DNA of 64,000 nucleotides from Bradyrhizobium sp. 4 (GTDB lineage Bacteria > Pseudomonadota > Alphaproteobacteria > Rhizobiales > Xanthobacteraceae), in assembly GCF_023100905.1 (NCBI RefSeq), contig NZ_CP064686.1:1798001-1862000 (forward strand), given 5' to 3'. Below, piece by piece: positions 1-8,942 of this stretch. The notes beneath the pieces were generated by a model, which saw only the letters and a program-made list of their open reading frames with translations, searched no databases and had not been told where the DNA came from. The position numbers and the translations under genes are program-made. Positions within the stretch are counted from its first letter, which is position 1. Every line of letters starts with the position of its first letter.

Positions 1-92
1 TATTCTGCAAAATGCGGCGCATAGATCGCCACGCGCAAGCGCCTGGAATCACGTTTGAAGGCAGTGGCGGGCGAATTCATCAAGGCATCCAT
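1..92 (-). CDS. Glycosyltransferase, N-terminal fragment (runs off the window)
   Basis: Read on the minus strand from an ATG at 92, an open frame of 30 codons continues past the window edge. After about 18 polar residues it reads RLRVAIYAPHFAE, which looks like the first beta strand and nucleotide-sugar fold entry of a GT4-type glycosyltransferase. A second in-frame ATG lies at 80 and I cannot tell which is used. It is divergent from the flippase gene at 328 with 235 bases between them, and it would extend the polysaccharide cluster to the left. Family assignment rests on a short stretch and the context only. Confidence 0.5.
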   Translation of the reverse strand, partial: MDALMNSPATAFKRDSRRLRVAIYAPHFAE

Positions 93-327
93 TTTGCATC
101 ACATCGCTGAGCCGGTTGGAGTGTAGTCCACGATTTGAACTCACTTCCACGCTAAATCGGATGATTGATGGCGCTCATCTGATTGCCATAACGTCGTCGC
201 ACTGCTGCGCGATTGCTGCCGCCATCGGGACGCAGTGGAAAATGGCGAGGTCACGCGCGGTCATCGATTGCCTACTTGTCTAGCGGGCGATTGTGATTGG
301 ATCTGTCGGAATTAGGTCGATTTTTTG

Positions 328-1785
328 ATGAACGTCACTCCGGGCAAACAACATCAGGTCGTGGTCGCGTTGTTGTGGTCGCTGGCGCAGAACTGGGGCG
401 GCCGTGCGCTGTCATTTGTCCTGTTCTTGATCTTGGCGCGGCTGCTCAATCCTGCGGATTTCGGTCTTGCCGCGCTGGTTGGCTTCATCCTGCTGCTCCT
501 GAGCTCCATTTCTGAATTCGGGTTCGGTGACGCGTTGATCCAGCGACGCGCGCTCGAGCCTACGGACGTGACGCTGCCATTTTTCTGCTCACTGGCGGCG
601 TCGGCCCTCCTTGCGGTTCTCATCGCCCTGCTGGCGACCGATATCGAACGTTGGCTCGGCGTGAAGGGACTTGCCCCGCTCTTGACGGCCGCGAGCCTCT
701 CGCTTCCGATCGGTACCGCCACGCTGTTCCAGGAGGCGCTCTACAAGCGCCAGATGGATTTTCGCGTGCTTGCGCTCAGGACCATGGTGGCGACCGCGAT
801 CTCCGGAGTGGTCGGGATCGCCTGTGCCTATGCCGGGTTCGGCGCCCTCAGCCTCGTGATCCAGGTGGTCGTTCAGAGCGCGGTCAGCGGCCTGTGGCTC
901 TGGAGCCAGCCCAGATGGCTCCCGATGCGCGGCTACGATCTGAAGAGCTTGCGCGAACTCTCCGGCTACAGCATCCACGTCGTGTCGAACAGGCTGCTGG
1001 ACTTCGCCATCGTGCGTACGATCGACATGATCATCCTGTCGCTCTATGGCGTCGCGGCCTTGGGCATCTACACGGTGGGCGCGCGAGTCTACATCATCCT
1101 GATGCAATTGCTGACACAGGCGGTTATGGATGTCGCGCTGAGCGCACTGTCCAGGATCGCGCATGAGCGTCACCGTATTGCAGACGCGTATTTGCGCAGC
1201 GTCAGCCTCGGAGCATTGATTGGCTCTCCGGTCTTTGTGCTACTGGCAGCAATCGCGCCGGAGTTCTCCCTGCTGCTGTTCGGCTCGAAATGGGCCGGCA
1301 GCGAAGCCGTGATGAGGCCGCTGATGCTCATCGGCGCGATTCAGACGGTGCAGTTCGTGAACAGCGCCTATTTCGGCGCCATGGGCAAGCCCAACTACGT
1401 CTTCCTGCTGAACATTCTCAAATTCGCCACGGTGGTGCCGGCAATGTTCCTGCTGCCGTCGCGCGACATTGGTCAGCTGGCCACCATCTTCGCTGTCGCA
1501 CAGCTCGTGGTTACGCCCGTGACATTCGCGCTGGCGCTCAGGCTGCTGGGCCTGAGCTGGAACCAGTTTCTGCGGCCCGTCGCGGGCTGTCTTTGCGCCA
1601 TCCTTCTGGCCTATGGCGCAGTTGCGCTATGCCGCGAAGCCACCCCGGACATGAATCCCTATTTGCGGATAGGGCTGCTCTCGTCATGCTTCGGGGCGAC
1701 CTATCTGATGAGCATCTTGCTGTTCTGGCGGAAGCAGCTGTTCTCCCTGATCGCTTTCGTCGTGAAGCGTGGTGCGACCGCCTGA
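328..1785 (+). CDS. Wzx-type polysaccharide flippase (oligosaccharide flippase family)
   Basis: A 485-residue polytopic inner-membrane protein with about a dozen hydrophobic segments and very few charges outside loops. The N-terminal part (NWGGRALSFVLFLILARLL, then NPADFG) is typical of WzxC-like lipid-linked oligosaccharide flippases. Its expected role is moving undecaprenyl-linked repeat units across the inner membrane for exopolysaccharide or O-antigen assembly. An in-frame TTG directly precedes the ATG at 328; I chose the ATG. The stop lies 19 bases before the GTG of the pyruvyl transferase, so the two are probably co-transcribed. A second flippase-like protein is encoded at 8943-10334. 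The substrate is unknown. Confidence 0.85.
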   Translation: MNVTPGKQHQVVVALLWSLAQNWGGRALSFVLFLILARLLNPADFGLAALVGFILLLLSSISEFGFGDALIQRRALEPTDVTLPFFCSLAASALLAVLIALLATDIERWLGVKGLAPLLTAASLSLPIGTATLFQEALYKRQMDFRVLALRTMVATAISGVVGIACAYAGFGALSLVIQVVVQSAVSGLWLWSQPRWLPMRGYDLKSLRELSGYSIHVVSNRLLDFAIVRTIDMIILSLYGVAALGIYTVGARVYIILMQLLTQAVMDVALSALSRIAHERHRIADAYLRSVSLGALIGSPVFVLLAAIAPEFSLLLFGSKWAGSEAVMRPLMLIGAIQTVQFVNSAYFGAMGKPNYVFLLNILKFATVVPAMFLLPSRDIGQLATIFAVAQLVVTPVTFALALRLLGLSWNQFLRPVAGCLCAILLAYGAVALCREATPDMNPYLRIGLLSSCFGATYLMSILLFWRKQLFSLIAFVVKRGATA

Positions 1786-1804
1786 TGAAGACAAGGAAGA
1801 CGTC

Positions 1805-3166
1805 GTGAAGCAATTGATTCCGGTACCTGTTCGCAAGCATCTCCGAGGCTGGCTCAACAGCGCGAAGAACACGCCCTTTGCGGTCGATCTGCTCGAACTG
1901 CGCAGGTGGCAGATTGCCAGGAAGGCTATCGGTGTCAATGCCGCGCCGCGTAACAACCCGCGCCGGCTCGTCCTGCTCCCGTCCGATCCGTGGAGCATTC
2001 ATCAGTCGCGCGGCGATGAGGCCATGATCGAGGCGGCCGTCGGCGAGATGAAGCAGGCCCATCCGAACATCGAGGTCTACATTGTCACCGCCACCAAAGC
2101 GGCAAGCGCGGAAGTGCGCGCAATGGGCTTCAGGCCGCTCGAACTTTGGAGGCAGCCGTTTTCCTATATGACGATGGCGCAGGAGCTTTCTCTCACCCGG
2201 CCGGATTTCGGAATGGTTCTGGGGGCAGATGTGCTGGACGGCTACTATTCCCCCGTGGACGCCGCTCGCATGTTGCTCGTCGCTGATCTCATGGCAGCGT
2301 GCGGCGCCAAGGTCAGCGTGCTCGGATTCAGCTTCAATTCCCGTCCGGCCAAGGCATTGCGCGAGGTGTTTCGGCTGCTCGATCCCGGCGTGGTCTTGAA
2401 TCTGCGCGATGCACTATCGCTTCAGCGCTTCAAGGATTTCGCCCCAAATCGTGCGCATCTCGTCTCCGATTCCGCATTCATGCTGGTGCCGCAGCCGGAG
2501 ACTGCGGCTGTGACGCAGATTGAGGCCGCGATTGCGGAGCAGCGCAGACAGGGACGCAACGTCTTTGTCTTCAATATCCACCCGATGTTGTTCAGGAAAT
2601 CCGAGCCGGCCAAATTGCAGCGAATGATCGAACTCGCGGCGAGCGCAATGGGGCGCATGTCTCGAGAGCATAACGCGAGCTGGGTGTTGCTCGCGCACGA
2701 CTATCGTCCGGGGATCGCTGACGATATTTGCCTTCGACCGCTGGCTGGTCGCCTGCGCGCGGCGCTGGGCGACCATATTCATCATGTCGAGCACATTCTG
2801 TCGGCAAGCGAGATCAAGGCGGTCGTCGGTCTGGTGGACGGCGTCGTCACCGGCCGCATGCATCTGGCGATTGCGGCTCTCGGACAGGGAACGCCGGTTG
2901 CGGCCATCACATACCAGGATAAGTTCCAGGGTCTGTTCGCTCATTTCGGTGTGAGCGAATCGCTTCTTCTCTCACCGGAGCAACTTCTCGCGGGAGACAA
3001 TCTCGAGAAGTTTCTGCTGAGGTTCCTTGGCGCCTACGAGACGGCTGGCGCGCAGGTCCGCAATATGTTGCCGACAGTCATGGAGCTGTCGCGCGCCAAC
3101 ATCGCTCCGCTGCGGGGCGATGGTTTGATGTCGGTTGACGCGGCGTCCAACGGTAAGGTCGCCTGA
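1805..3166 (+). CDS. Polysaccharide pyruvyl transferase family protein
   Basis: A 453-residue protein. The family fold is suggested by PSDPWS near residue 60 followed by RGDEAM (69-74), the alternating beta/alpha pattern, and the C-terminal motif GRMHLAIAALGQGTP near residues 350-365, where a sialyltransferase-like active-site His is usual. Members add pyruvate ketals from phosphoenolpyruvate to sugars of surface polysaccharides. I start it at the GTG at 1805 because AAGGAAG sits five bases upstream; an in-frame GTG at 1769 overlaps the preceding flippase. It is convergent with the acyltransferase gene, with 16 bases between them. Specificity (ketal position, sugar) cannot be read from the sequence. 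Confidence 0.8.
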   Translation: MKQLIPVPVRKHLRGWLNSAKNTPFAVDLLELRRWQIARKAIGVNAAPRNNPRRLVLLPSDPWSIHQSRGDEAMIEAAVGEMKQAHPNIEVYIVTATKAASAEVRAMGFRPLELWRQPFSYMTMAQELSLTRPDFGMVLGADVLDGYYSPVDAARMLLVADLMAACGAKVSVLGFSFNSRPAKALREVFRLLDPGVVLNLRDALSLQRFKDFAPNRAHLVSDSAFMLVPQPETAAVTQIEAAIAEQRRQGRNVFVFNIHPMLFRKSEPAKLQRMIELAASAMGRMSREHNASWVLLAHDYRPGIADDICLRPLAGRLRAALGDHIHHVEHILSASEIKAVVGLVDGVVTGRMHLAIAALGQGTPVAAITYQDKFQGLFAHFGVSESLLLSPEQLLAGDNLEKFLLRFLGAYETAGAQVRNMLPTVMELSRANIAPLRGDGLMSVDAASNGKVA

Positions 3167-3182
3167 GAGAAGCGGGCGGACG

Positions 3183-4340
3183 TCAGTTGGCGGCCTGCTC
3201 CGTCTCGTCGAAACGCACGGACGTCTTGGTGGCAGGCGCCTTGTTGGTGACAGACGTCTTGGCGGACGATTGCGCTTTGCGAGGCGATCCAAATCCGATG
3301 TCGGCCGCACGATTGATCAGGCGCCGCGCCGGGTTCTCGAAATAGGCATAGGTGCGATCGGCGATGATGGTCAGGATCGCGCAGCAGGCCAGGGCGAAGA
3401 GGCCAAATTGATCCGGACGCAGCCCAAGCGCGGTCCATAACGGCTTGAACACGGCGATGAGCACGGCGTCGTGCAGCATGTAGATCGAATATGAGGTGTT
3501 GCCGAGCCGCCCGAGGAGGCGGCTGCCGGGAATTTGCACGAAGGCGCTCTCCCCGACGGCGGTGAGCAGGATCGCGCAGGAGAACAGAATGATGGCCAGA
3601 TCCGGCTTGGCGAAGACGTTCAGAACAAGCACGGAGATCCCGAACAGGGCGATGCCGGCGAAGACGACCGGCTTGTGCCGATACGGTTGCGACAACCTGA
3701 ACAATATGGCGAGCAGGATTCCATTCAGGAAGCTCGGCAGCGCACGGAGCATCCCGTAGTCGTAATTGGCTCCATACATCTGCGATCGTTCTTGCCAGAT
3801 CGGCAGATGGCCGTGGGCCAGGACCAGATAGAGCGCGGCAACGCTGGCGGCCAGCACCAGCGGATGGACCTTGCGTGCAAGCAGCATAAGCAGGGGAAAG
3901 ATCAGATAGCAGAAAAATTCCGCGCTGATCGACCAGGACGGAGAGTTGAAGCTCAAATGATCGGTAACGCCCCAGGCTTGAAGCAGCACGAGGTTGTACA
4001 GGAAGTCCAGCGGCGTGGACCTCGCCGATCGGTCCAGACCGAACCCGATCAGCAATGCGAACACGAGTAGAGTCAGAAGATGCAGCGGATAGATCCGCGC
4101 GATGCGGCGGATCATGAATCGGGAATATGCCTTGAGACCACGGGCGTCAGAGGGATAGGAATAGGAGATCACGAATCCGGACAAGATGAAGAACATGTCC
4201 ACGAAAAGGCCATAAGATCCGTTCCAGACCGGTGCAACGCCGCTGTCGATGGTCTTCAGATGGAAAATGAAAACGCCGAGAGCGGCAACGAAACGATAGA
4301 AGTCGAGAACGACGAACCGTCTGGCTTCATTGGCTTCCAT
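3183..4340 (-). CDS. Acyltransferase family 3 membrane protein (OafA/YrhL type)
   Basis: A 385-residue multi-spanning protein with about ten hydrophobic segments. The family's R-x10-H motif is present exactly (Arg16 in DFYRF, His27 in FIFHLK), followed by the FFILSGFVIS signature in the second membrane segment. Such enzymes O-acetylate or succinylate sugars of exopolysaccharide or lipopolysaccharide using an acyl donor from the cytoplasm. A 40-residue polar cytoplasmic tail rich in Ser, Thr and Lys closes the protein. Its place between a pyruvyl transferase and a secreted glycosidase indicates it decorates the same polymer. The donor and acceptor are unknown. Confidence 0.85.
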   Translation of the reverse strand: MEANEARRFVVLDFYRFVAALGVFIFHLKTIDSGVAPVWNGSYGLFVDMFFILSGFVISYSYPSDARGLKAYSRFMIRRIARIYPLHLLTLLVFALLIGFGLDRSARSTPLDFLYNLVLLQAWGVTDHLSFNSPSWSISAEFFCYLIFPLLMLLARKVHPLVLAASVAALYLVLAHGHLPIWQERSQMYGANYDYGMLRALPSFLNGILLAILFRLSQPYRHKPVVFAGIALFGISVLVLNVFAKPDLAIILFSCAILLTAVGESAFVQIPGSRLLGRLGNTSYSIYMLHDAVLIAVFKPLWTALGLRPDQFGLFALACCAILTIIADRTYAYFENPARRLINRAADIGFGSPRKAQSSAKTSVTNKAPATKTSVRFDETEQAAN

Positions 4341-4554
4341 CGTGTGTCGAATTCCTTGCGTGACGCTACCTTCTGCTTAGCGGTGAATTGTGACGCAAGT
4401 TCGCTGGGCCGCGTTCGACGGCAGGCGAATAGCCATTATGCGGCTTATGCCTCGCGACAAGGCAGCCGCCTAATTATTGAACGGCGCCGGAACTTGCCTG
4501 AGCTGGCCCCGACGCCTGAGATGTTGATGCGATCCTGCAGACAATTCACCGTGG

Positions 4555-7500
4555 TCAGACGAACAGGAAATCGTGGCTCGTCAGGCTGGCGACGTTGACA
4601 TTCTTCAGGAGGATCGAGTCGCTGGCCGAAAGCGTGACCAGGGCGTTCGCGCCGGACTGCGTGATTTGCAGATGGCTATAGTCCGCGGCGAGGAGCTTCG
4701 AGATCTGGAGCACGTCGTGAGTGGCGGCGTTGCCGGCCTGGAAGTTGACGATCTGGTCTTGGCCGTGATCGTAGGCGATCGTGGTCGAGCTCGGCGCCGC
4801 CGAGAACAGGTCATTGCCGGCCCCGCCCTGGATCGTCACGCCGGTGGCAACCGCCGTGACGTTGTGCGTGCCATCGGTTTTGGTGGCGTCGAAGAACTGG
4901 AGTGCGTTGGCCGAATTGTAGTTCTCGTGTTGCGTCGTGCCGGCCTGTCCGTTGAAGTTGAACAGGAAGACGTCCTTCGAACCGTCGGCATTGTTGGCGA
5001 TCTCCTGGGTCTTGGAACCGGAGCCGTCGTAGATGTCGGTCAGCTTGCTGCCGTCGTTGTTGGTGACCTGGGTATAGTCCAGGGTGCCATCGGCGTGGGT
5101 CCGGGTAAGCTCGACGATATGCCCGGAGGCATCGAGGTGCTGATGCTGTGTGGTGTAGGACTGCCCCTTGATGTTGTAGCTCCAATTGTCCGACGTGCCA
5201 TCGGCGTTGGTAATGTACGCGGCGGTTTTGACGCCGTTGGTGTAGGCGGTCGTGGAGCTATAGCCGTCGATCTTCGTCGTCACCTCGCTGGTCAGAACGC
5301 CCTTGGCGTCGTACCAGTCCGAGGTTTTGGTCCCATCTGAGCTCTGGACAAGCGTGAAGGCGAGGCTGCTATCGGCGTGGGTGCGCACGATGTTGGTGAG
5401 GAAGCCGGTCGAATCGTAGCTGTCGTGCTCGTTCGTGTAGGTCTGCCCCACGATGTTGAACTGGAAGACGTCCTTCGAACCGTTGGCGTGGTAATCGGTC
5501 TCCGTCATCTTGACGCCGGAGGCATTGTAGTTGCTCACCACGCTGCCGTCGCTATTGACGACCTGGCTGTAGTCGAGCGACCCGTCGGCGTGCGTGCGGA
5601 CGACTTCGGTTGTGACACCGGAGGGGTCGAGGTGCTGGTACTGCGTGGTATAGCTCTGACCTGTAATGTTGTAGCTGTAATTGTCGTGGCTCTGGTCCGC
5701 ATTGGTGATGTAGGCGGCGGTCTTCACGCCGTTGGTGTAGATCGTCGTTGCGCTGTAGCCGCTCGTCTTTTCCAGGACCTCACTGGTGAGAATGCCGCTG
5801 GCGTCGTACCAGTCCGAGACTTTGGTGCCGTCGCTGCTCTGCTGCAGCTTGAAGGCCAGGCTGCCATCGGCGTGCGTGCGAACCAGCGAGGTGAGGAAGC
5901 CTGCCGCATCGTAGATATCGTGCTCGGTCGTGTAGGTCTGGCCGGTTATGTTGAGAAGCCAGATATCCTTGCTGCCATCGGCGTTGTAGTCGGTTTCCTT
6001 CGTCCTCGTTCCCGCTGCGTTGTAGTTGGTGACGACGCTGCTGCCGTCGTTGTTGATGACTTGCGTATAGTCGAGCGTGCCGTCCGCATGCTTGCGGGTC
6101 ACGGCCGTTACCTTGCCGGATGGATCGACGTGTTGGATCAGTGTGCTGTAGCTCTGGCCGGTGATGCCATAGGCGTAATTGTCCTGGCTGCCGTCGGCAT
6201 TCTTGACATAGGCGTTGGTCTTGACGCCGTTGCTGTAGAGCGTCGTCGAGCTGAAACCGTCGGCCTTTTGGACGACTTCGCTGGTGAGGCCGCCGGCGGC
6301 ATTGTACCAATCGGTCGTCTTGGTACCGTCCGTCGTTTGCGTCAGCTTGAACGCCAGGCTGCCATCGGTGTGGAGGCGCGTCAGGGTCGTGAGAAAGCCG
6401 GTCGTATCGTAAACGTCGTGCTCGGTCGCATAGTTCTGCCCCTTGATGTTGTAGGTCCAGACGTCCTTGCTGCGATCGGCATGGTAGTCGGTCTCGATCA
6501 GCTTGACCCCCGTGGCGCTATAGGTGGTGATCACGCGACTGCTGTCGCTGTTGTAGACCTGTGTCGAATCGAGCGAGCCGTCGGCATGGCTGCGGACCAC
6601 CGAAGTGACCTTGCCAGTCGAATCGAGGTGCTGGACCTGGCTCGTGTAGCTCTGCCCCTTGATGTTGTAGGTATAGTTGTCCTGGGTGTGGTCGGCGTTC
6701 TTGACATAGACCGTGGTCTTCACGCCGTTGGTGTAGATGGTCGTCGAATAATAGCCGTCCGACTTTTGCAAGACTTCGCTGAGAAGCGTGCCGGTCGTGT
6801 TGTAGGTGTCGGTGGTCTTGGTTCCGTCGGTAGCGAAATGGACGGAGGTGGTCTTTACGCCACCGGTGTAGCCGATCGCGTCTTTGGACCCGTCGGTGTA
6901 GACGATCGTGGTCGAAATAGGCAGTCCGCTTGCGTTCAGGCCGGTGTCCGCTTTCGACAGGAGGTTGCCGCTGGCGTCATACGTTTTTGTGCTGCTCCAG
7001 GTCGCGGCCGAGTTCGTGACCGAGAAGGAATGGCCGCCCTGGATCTTGGACAGTGCGCTGCCGTAATGCGCGATCATATAGTCCATCGTCGCTTTCGAAG
7101 CGACGGGCAGGACATGCGAGTCGGTTAGCGTGATGGTTTTAAGCGCCGTCGACGTGCTCAGGTCGGACAGTTGCGGCACGATCTCGGCAGCCGTACCGCT
7201 GACACTGGTTCGGGTGTCCGGCGGAATCGGGGTGGTCGCAGGCGCGTCGATCTCGATGATCAGCGGGTGATCGCTGACCGGAATCGTAATGGTGCTGACG
7301 TCCGTGTAGCTCGCGATCGCGGTGGTTCCGGTCAGCGTGTCGTACACCTTGACCGAGTGATGCATGCCACCCAGATTCACCGTGACCGTCTGGGTTGGAT
7401 TGGAGATCTCGGCATCGGCCGCATCATTCCAGAGCTTCGGCTCCGCCCAAACGACCAGCTCGTAGGCGCCATTGCTCTTGCCGAGCACCATGCTGTTGCC

Positions 7501-8463
7501 CGAGGCCGGCATGTTGCTCAGCGTGTAGTTCAATGGATTAGTCGGCTGCAGGCCGCCCTTGCCGTCATCGGCCAGAATGCTCGTCAGGTTGTGAATTGCC
7601 GTCGCGGCGAGCTTCGGCGTTCCGTCGGAGTTGAATAAGCCGAAGTTGGCTTCGGGATTGGTGTTGCTGGCGGACGAGTCGCGGTCGAACATCTCGTAGA
7701 GATAGGTCGCGCTCACGCCAGCCTTGTAGGCATCGACCAGGGTGTTCAAGATCGACTTGGCCTGCACCGTCTCGTCGACGCCGAGATATTGAGTGTTGGC
7801 CTGGGTGGTGTAGCCGGTCTCCGTAATCACGACGGGCTTTCCCGGCGCCGCGGTCGAGACGGCGCTCAACGTGGCGGCAAGTGAGCTGCTGGTCGTCAAG
7901 CTGGTGCTGACATAGGCATGCGCATTGGCGAAATCGGCCGAGCCCGACATGTTGCCGAGCTGGCTGTAGCCTTGGGGATCGTTGTAGGCGAGCGACAGAT
8001 TGAACACGGGAATGCTGGAAAGCGTGCCGTCTGCCTTGACCGCCTGATAGAGCGCGCTTTGGAACTGGGACGCGGCGCCAAGGCTCGAGCTGCCATTGTA
8101 GCTGAAGGGCTGGTGATTGGCCTCGTTGAGGCCCTCGATGGCGCTGATGCTGCCCGGATGGCTCGCCACGAACTTCTCGAGCGAAACGATATACTTCTGA
8201 AGGCCGGCCGCACCCAGCTGGGGTAGGGCGGATGACACCAGGAAGTCGAACTTGTAGCCGGCAGCCGCCAGCCCTTCAACGACCGGTTGTGCCGCGGGGC
8301 TGGTTCCCATCGCGTCGCGCAGGTGGGTGACGCCGAGATACTTCAGGTCATCGACCATCAATGCGAGGTTATTGTAGTCGGTCCACCCGAAGCCGGCATG
8401 CGTGTTGACGCCGATGGAGTTGATGAAGCCGCTTGCGGAGAGGATGGTTTGATCTGACGACAT
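4555..8463 (-). CDS. Giant secreted clan GH-A glycosidase with 166-residue tandem repeats and type I secretion tail
   Basis: 1302 residues in three parts. Residues 15-300 form a (beta/alpha)8 glycosidase-like domain: IEGLNEANH gives a candidate acid/base Glu114 after Asn113, and VVITETGYTT a candidate nucleophile Glu215, the clan GH-A arrangement. Residues 300-410 look like a beta-sandwich. From about 540 to 1163 come YD-like beta repeats, with three full copies of a 165-166 residue unit and flanking partial copies. The C-terminus has one RTX nonapeptide (GGAGNDLF near 1213) and ends in the hydrophobic DFLFV, as in type I secretion substrates. There is no N-terminal signal peptide. No ABC exporter is encoded in the window. 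It probably trims or binds the exopolysaccharide outside the cell; the substrate is unknown. Confidence 0.8.
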   Translation of the reverse strand: MSSDQTILSASGFINSIGVNTHAGFGWTDYNNLALMVDDLKYLGVTHLRDAMGTSPAAQPVVEGLAAAGYKFDFLVSSALPQLGAAGLQKYIVSLEKFVASHPGSISAIEGLNEANHQPFSYNGSSSLGAASQFQSALYQAVKADGTLSSIPVFNLSLAYNDPQGYSQLGNMSGSADFANAHAYVSTSLTTSSSLAATLSAVSTAAPGKPVVITETGYTTQANTQYLGVDETVQAKSILNTLVDAYKAGVSATYLYEMFDRDSSASNTNPEANFGLFNSDGTPKLAATAIHNLTSILADDGKGGLQPTNPLNYTLSNMPASGNSMVLGKSNGAYELVVWAEPKLWNDAADAEISNPTQTVTVNLGGMHHSVKVYDTLTGTTAIASYTDVSTITIPVSDHPLIIEIDAPATTPIPPDTRTSVSGTAAEIVPQLSDLSTSTALKTITLTDSHVLPVASKATMDYMIAHYGSALSKIQGGHSFSVTNSAATWSSTKTYDASGNLLSKADTGLNASGLPISTTIVYTDGSKDAIGYTGGVKTTSVHFATDGTKTTDTYNTTGTLLSEVLQKSDGYYSTTIYTNGVKTTVYVKNADHTQDNYTYNIKGQSYTSQVQHLDSTGKVTSVVRSHADGSLDSTQVYNSDSSRVITTYSATGVKLIETDYHADRSKDVWTYNIKGQNYATEHDVYDTTGFLTTLTRLHTDGSLAFKLTQTTDGTKTTDWYNAAGGLTSEVVQKADGFSSTTLYSNGVKTNAYVKNADGSQDNYAYGITGQSYSTLIQHVDPSGKVTAVTRKHADGTLDYTQVINNDGSSVVTNYNAAGTRTKETDYNADGSKDIWLLNITGQTYTTEHDIYDAAGFLTSLVRTHADGSLAFKLQQSSDGTKVSDWYDASGILTSEVLEKTSGYSATTIYTNGVKTAAYITNADQSHDNYSYNITGQSYTTQYQHLDPSGVTTEVVRTHADGSLDYSQVVNSDGSVVSNYNASGVKMTETDYHANGSKDVFQFNIVGQTYTNEHDSYDSTGFLTNIVRTHADSSLAFTLVQSSDGTKTSDWYDAKGVLTSEVTTKIDGYSSTTAYTNGVKTAAYITNADGTSDNWSYNIKGQSYTTQHQHLDASGHIVELTRTHADGTLDYTQVTNNDGSKLTDIYDGSGSKTQEIANNADGSKDVFLFNFNGQAGTTQHENYNSANALQFFDATKTDGTHNVTAVATGVTIQGGAGNDLFSAAPSSTTIAYDHGQDQIVNFQAGNAATHDVLQISKLLAADYSHLQITQSGANALVTLSASDSILLKNVNVASLTSHDFLFV
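4975..6681 (-). repeat. Coding tandem repeat, about 498 bp (165-166 residues), 3.4 copies
   Basis: Within the giant glycosidase, units begin at residues 595, 761, 927 and 1092, each opening with DN(Y/W) and a YNI.GQSYT-like motif. Each full unit splits into a 72-residue part and a 94-residue part that both start with a related NI.GQ motif, so the unit itself arose by internal duplication. Finer modules of 20-22 and 30 residues (HADGS, YDxxG, TNGVKT) suggest stacked beta hairpins. The last copy stops after its 72-residue half. Copies have diverged at the DNA level, so this is not a recent expansion. Confidence 0.9.
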
Positions 8464-8942
8464 TTCACACTCGAATTTCTACGCGAACGAAATTGCTCGC
8501 AGGGATTTGCGTTCAACCTTCTCGATCGAGTGTGAATTTCAGATAAAAATCGGAGCTACAAATCGAGAGCGATCAGCAGTTCCTCGCAGGAACAGGTCGA
8601 CTCTGATTCAAGACAATAACGATGTCGTGCCGACGCAGCATGACCTGAACATGGCGCTTCCAAGAATTCGCAGAGTTTCACTGCTGAATAAATTCGCATG
8701 TCGCGCTTCAATGATGCATGTGAGTTCGGGCGTGGATGCGGTGAAACGTCAGGTCGACCCGATGCGCTGGTAGAATTTTGCCGGTACGAGCAAACCATTC
8801 AGTATTCTCGTACTGGTTGACAGTCACTTTGCCGCATTTTGGGGCGAAGTAGAGAGTTCCACGGTAGGAACTTCGCGAACACGAGCGGAGTGTCAGTCGC
8901 CTCAGCTCCAAAGAGGATTTGTGACGGGAACCGGTCGACAGA
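8464..8942. other. 479-bp intergenic region with leader inverted repeats
   Basis: No convincing gene on either strand. A perfect 11-base inverted repeat, TTCACACTCGA at 8464-8474 and TCGAGTGTGAA at 8526-8536, would form a hairpin with a 51-base loop in the leader mRNA of the glycosidase, with one arm touching the start codon. Two overlapping, mutually exclusive small stems (GCGAAGT 8844-8850 with ACTTCGC 8870-8876; AGTTCC 8855-8860 with GGAACT 8867-8872) lie close to the 3' end of the flippase gene at 8943. The promoter of the glycosidase gene should be in this region, but I could not place it. Confidence 0.6.

Noticed and set aside
5377..7128. Long plus-strand open frame (over 580 codons) opposite the giant glycosidase
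   Set aside because: It mirrors the repeat array on the other strand, its product is a Val/Gly/Asp-rich string without family features, and the minus strand has a coherent domain structure.
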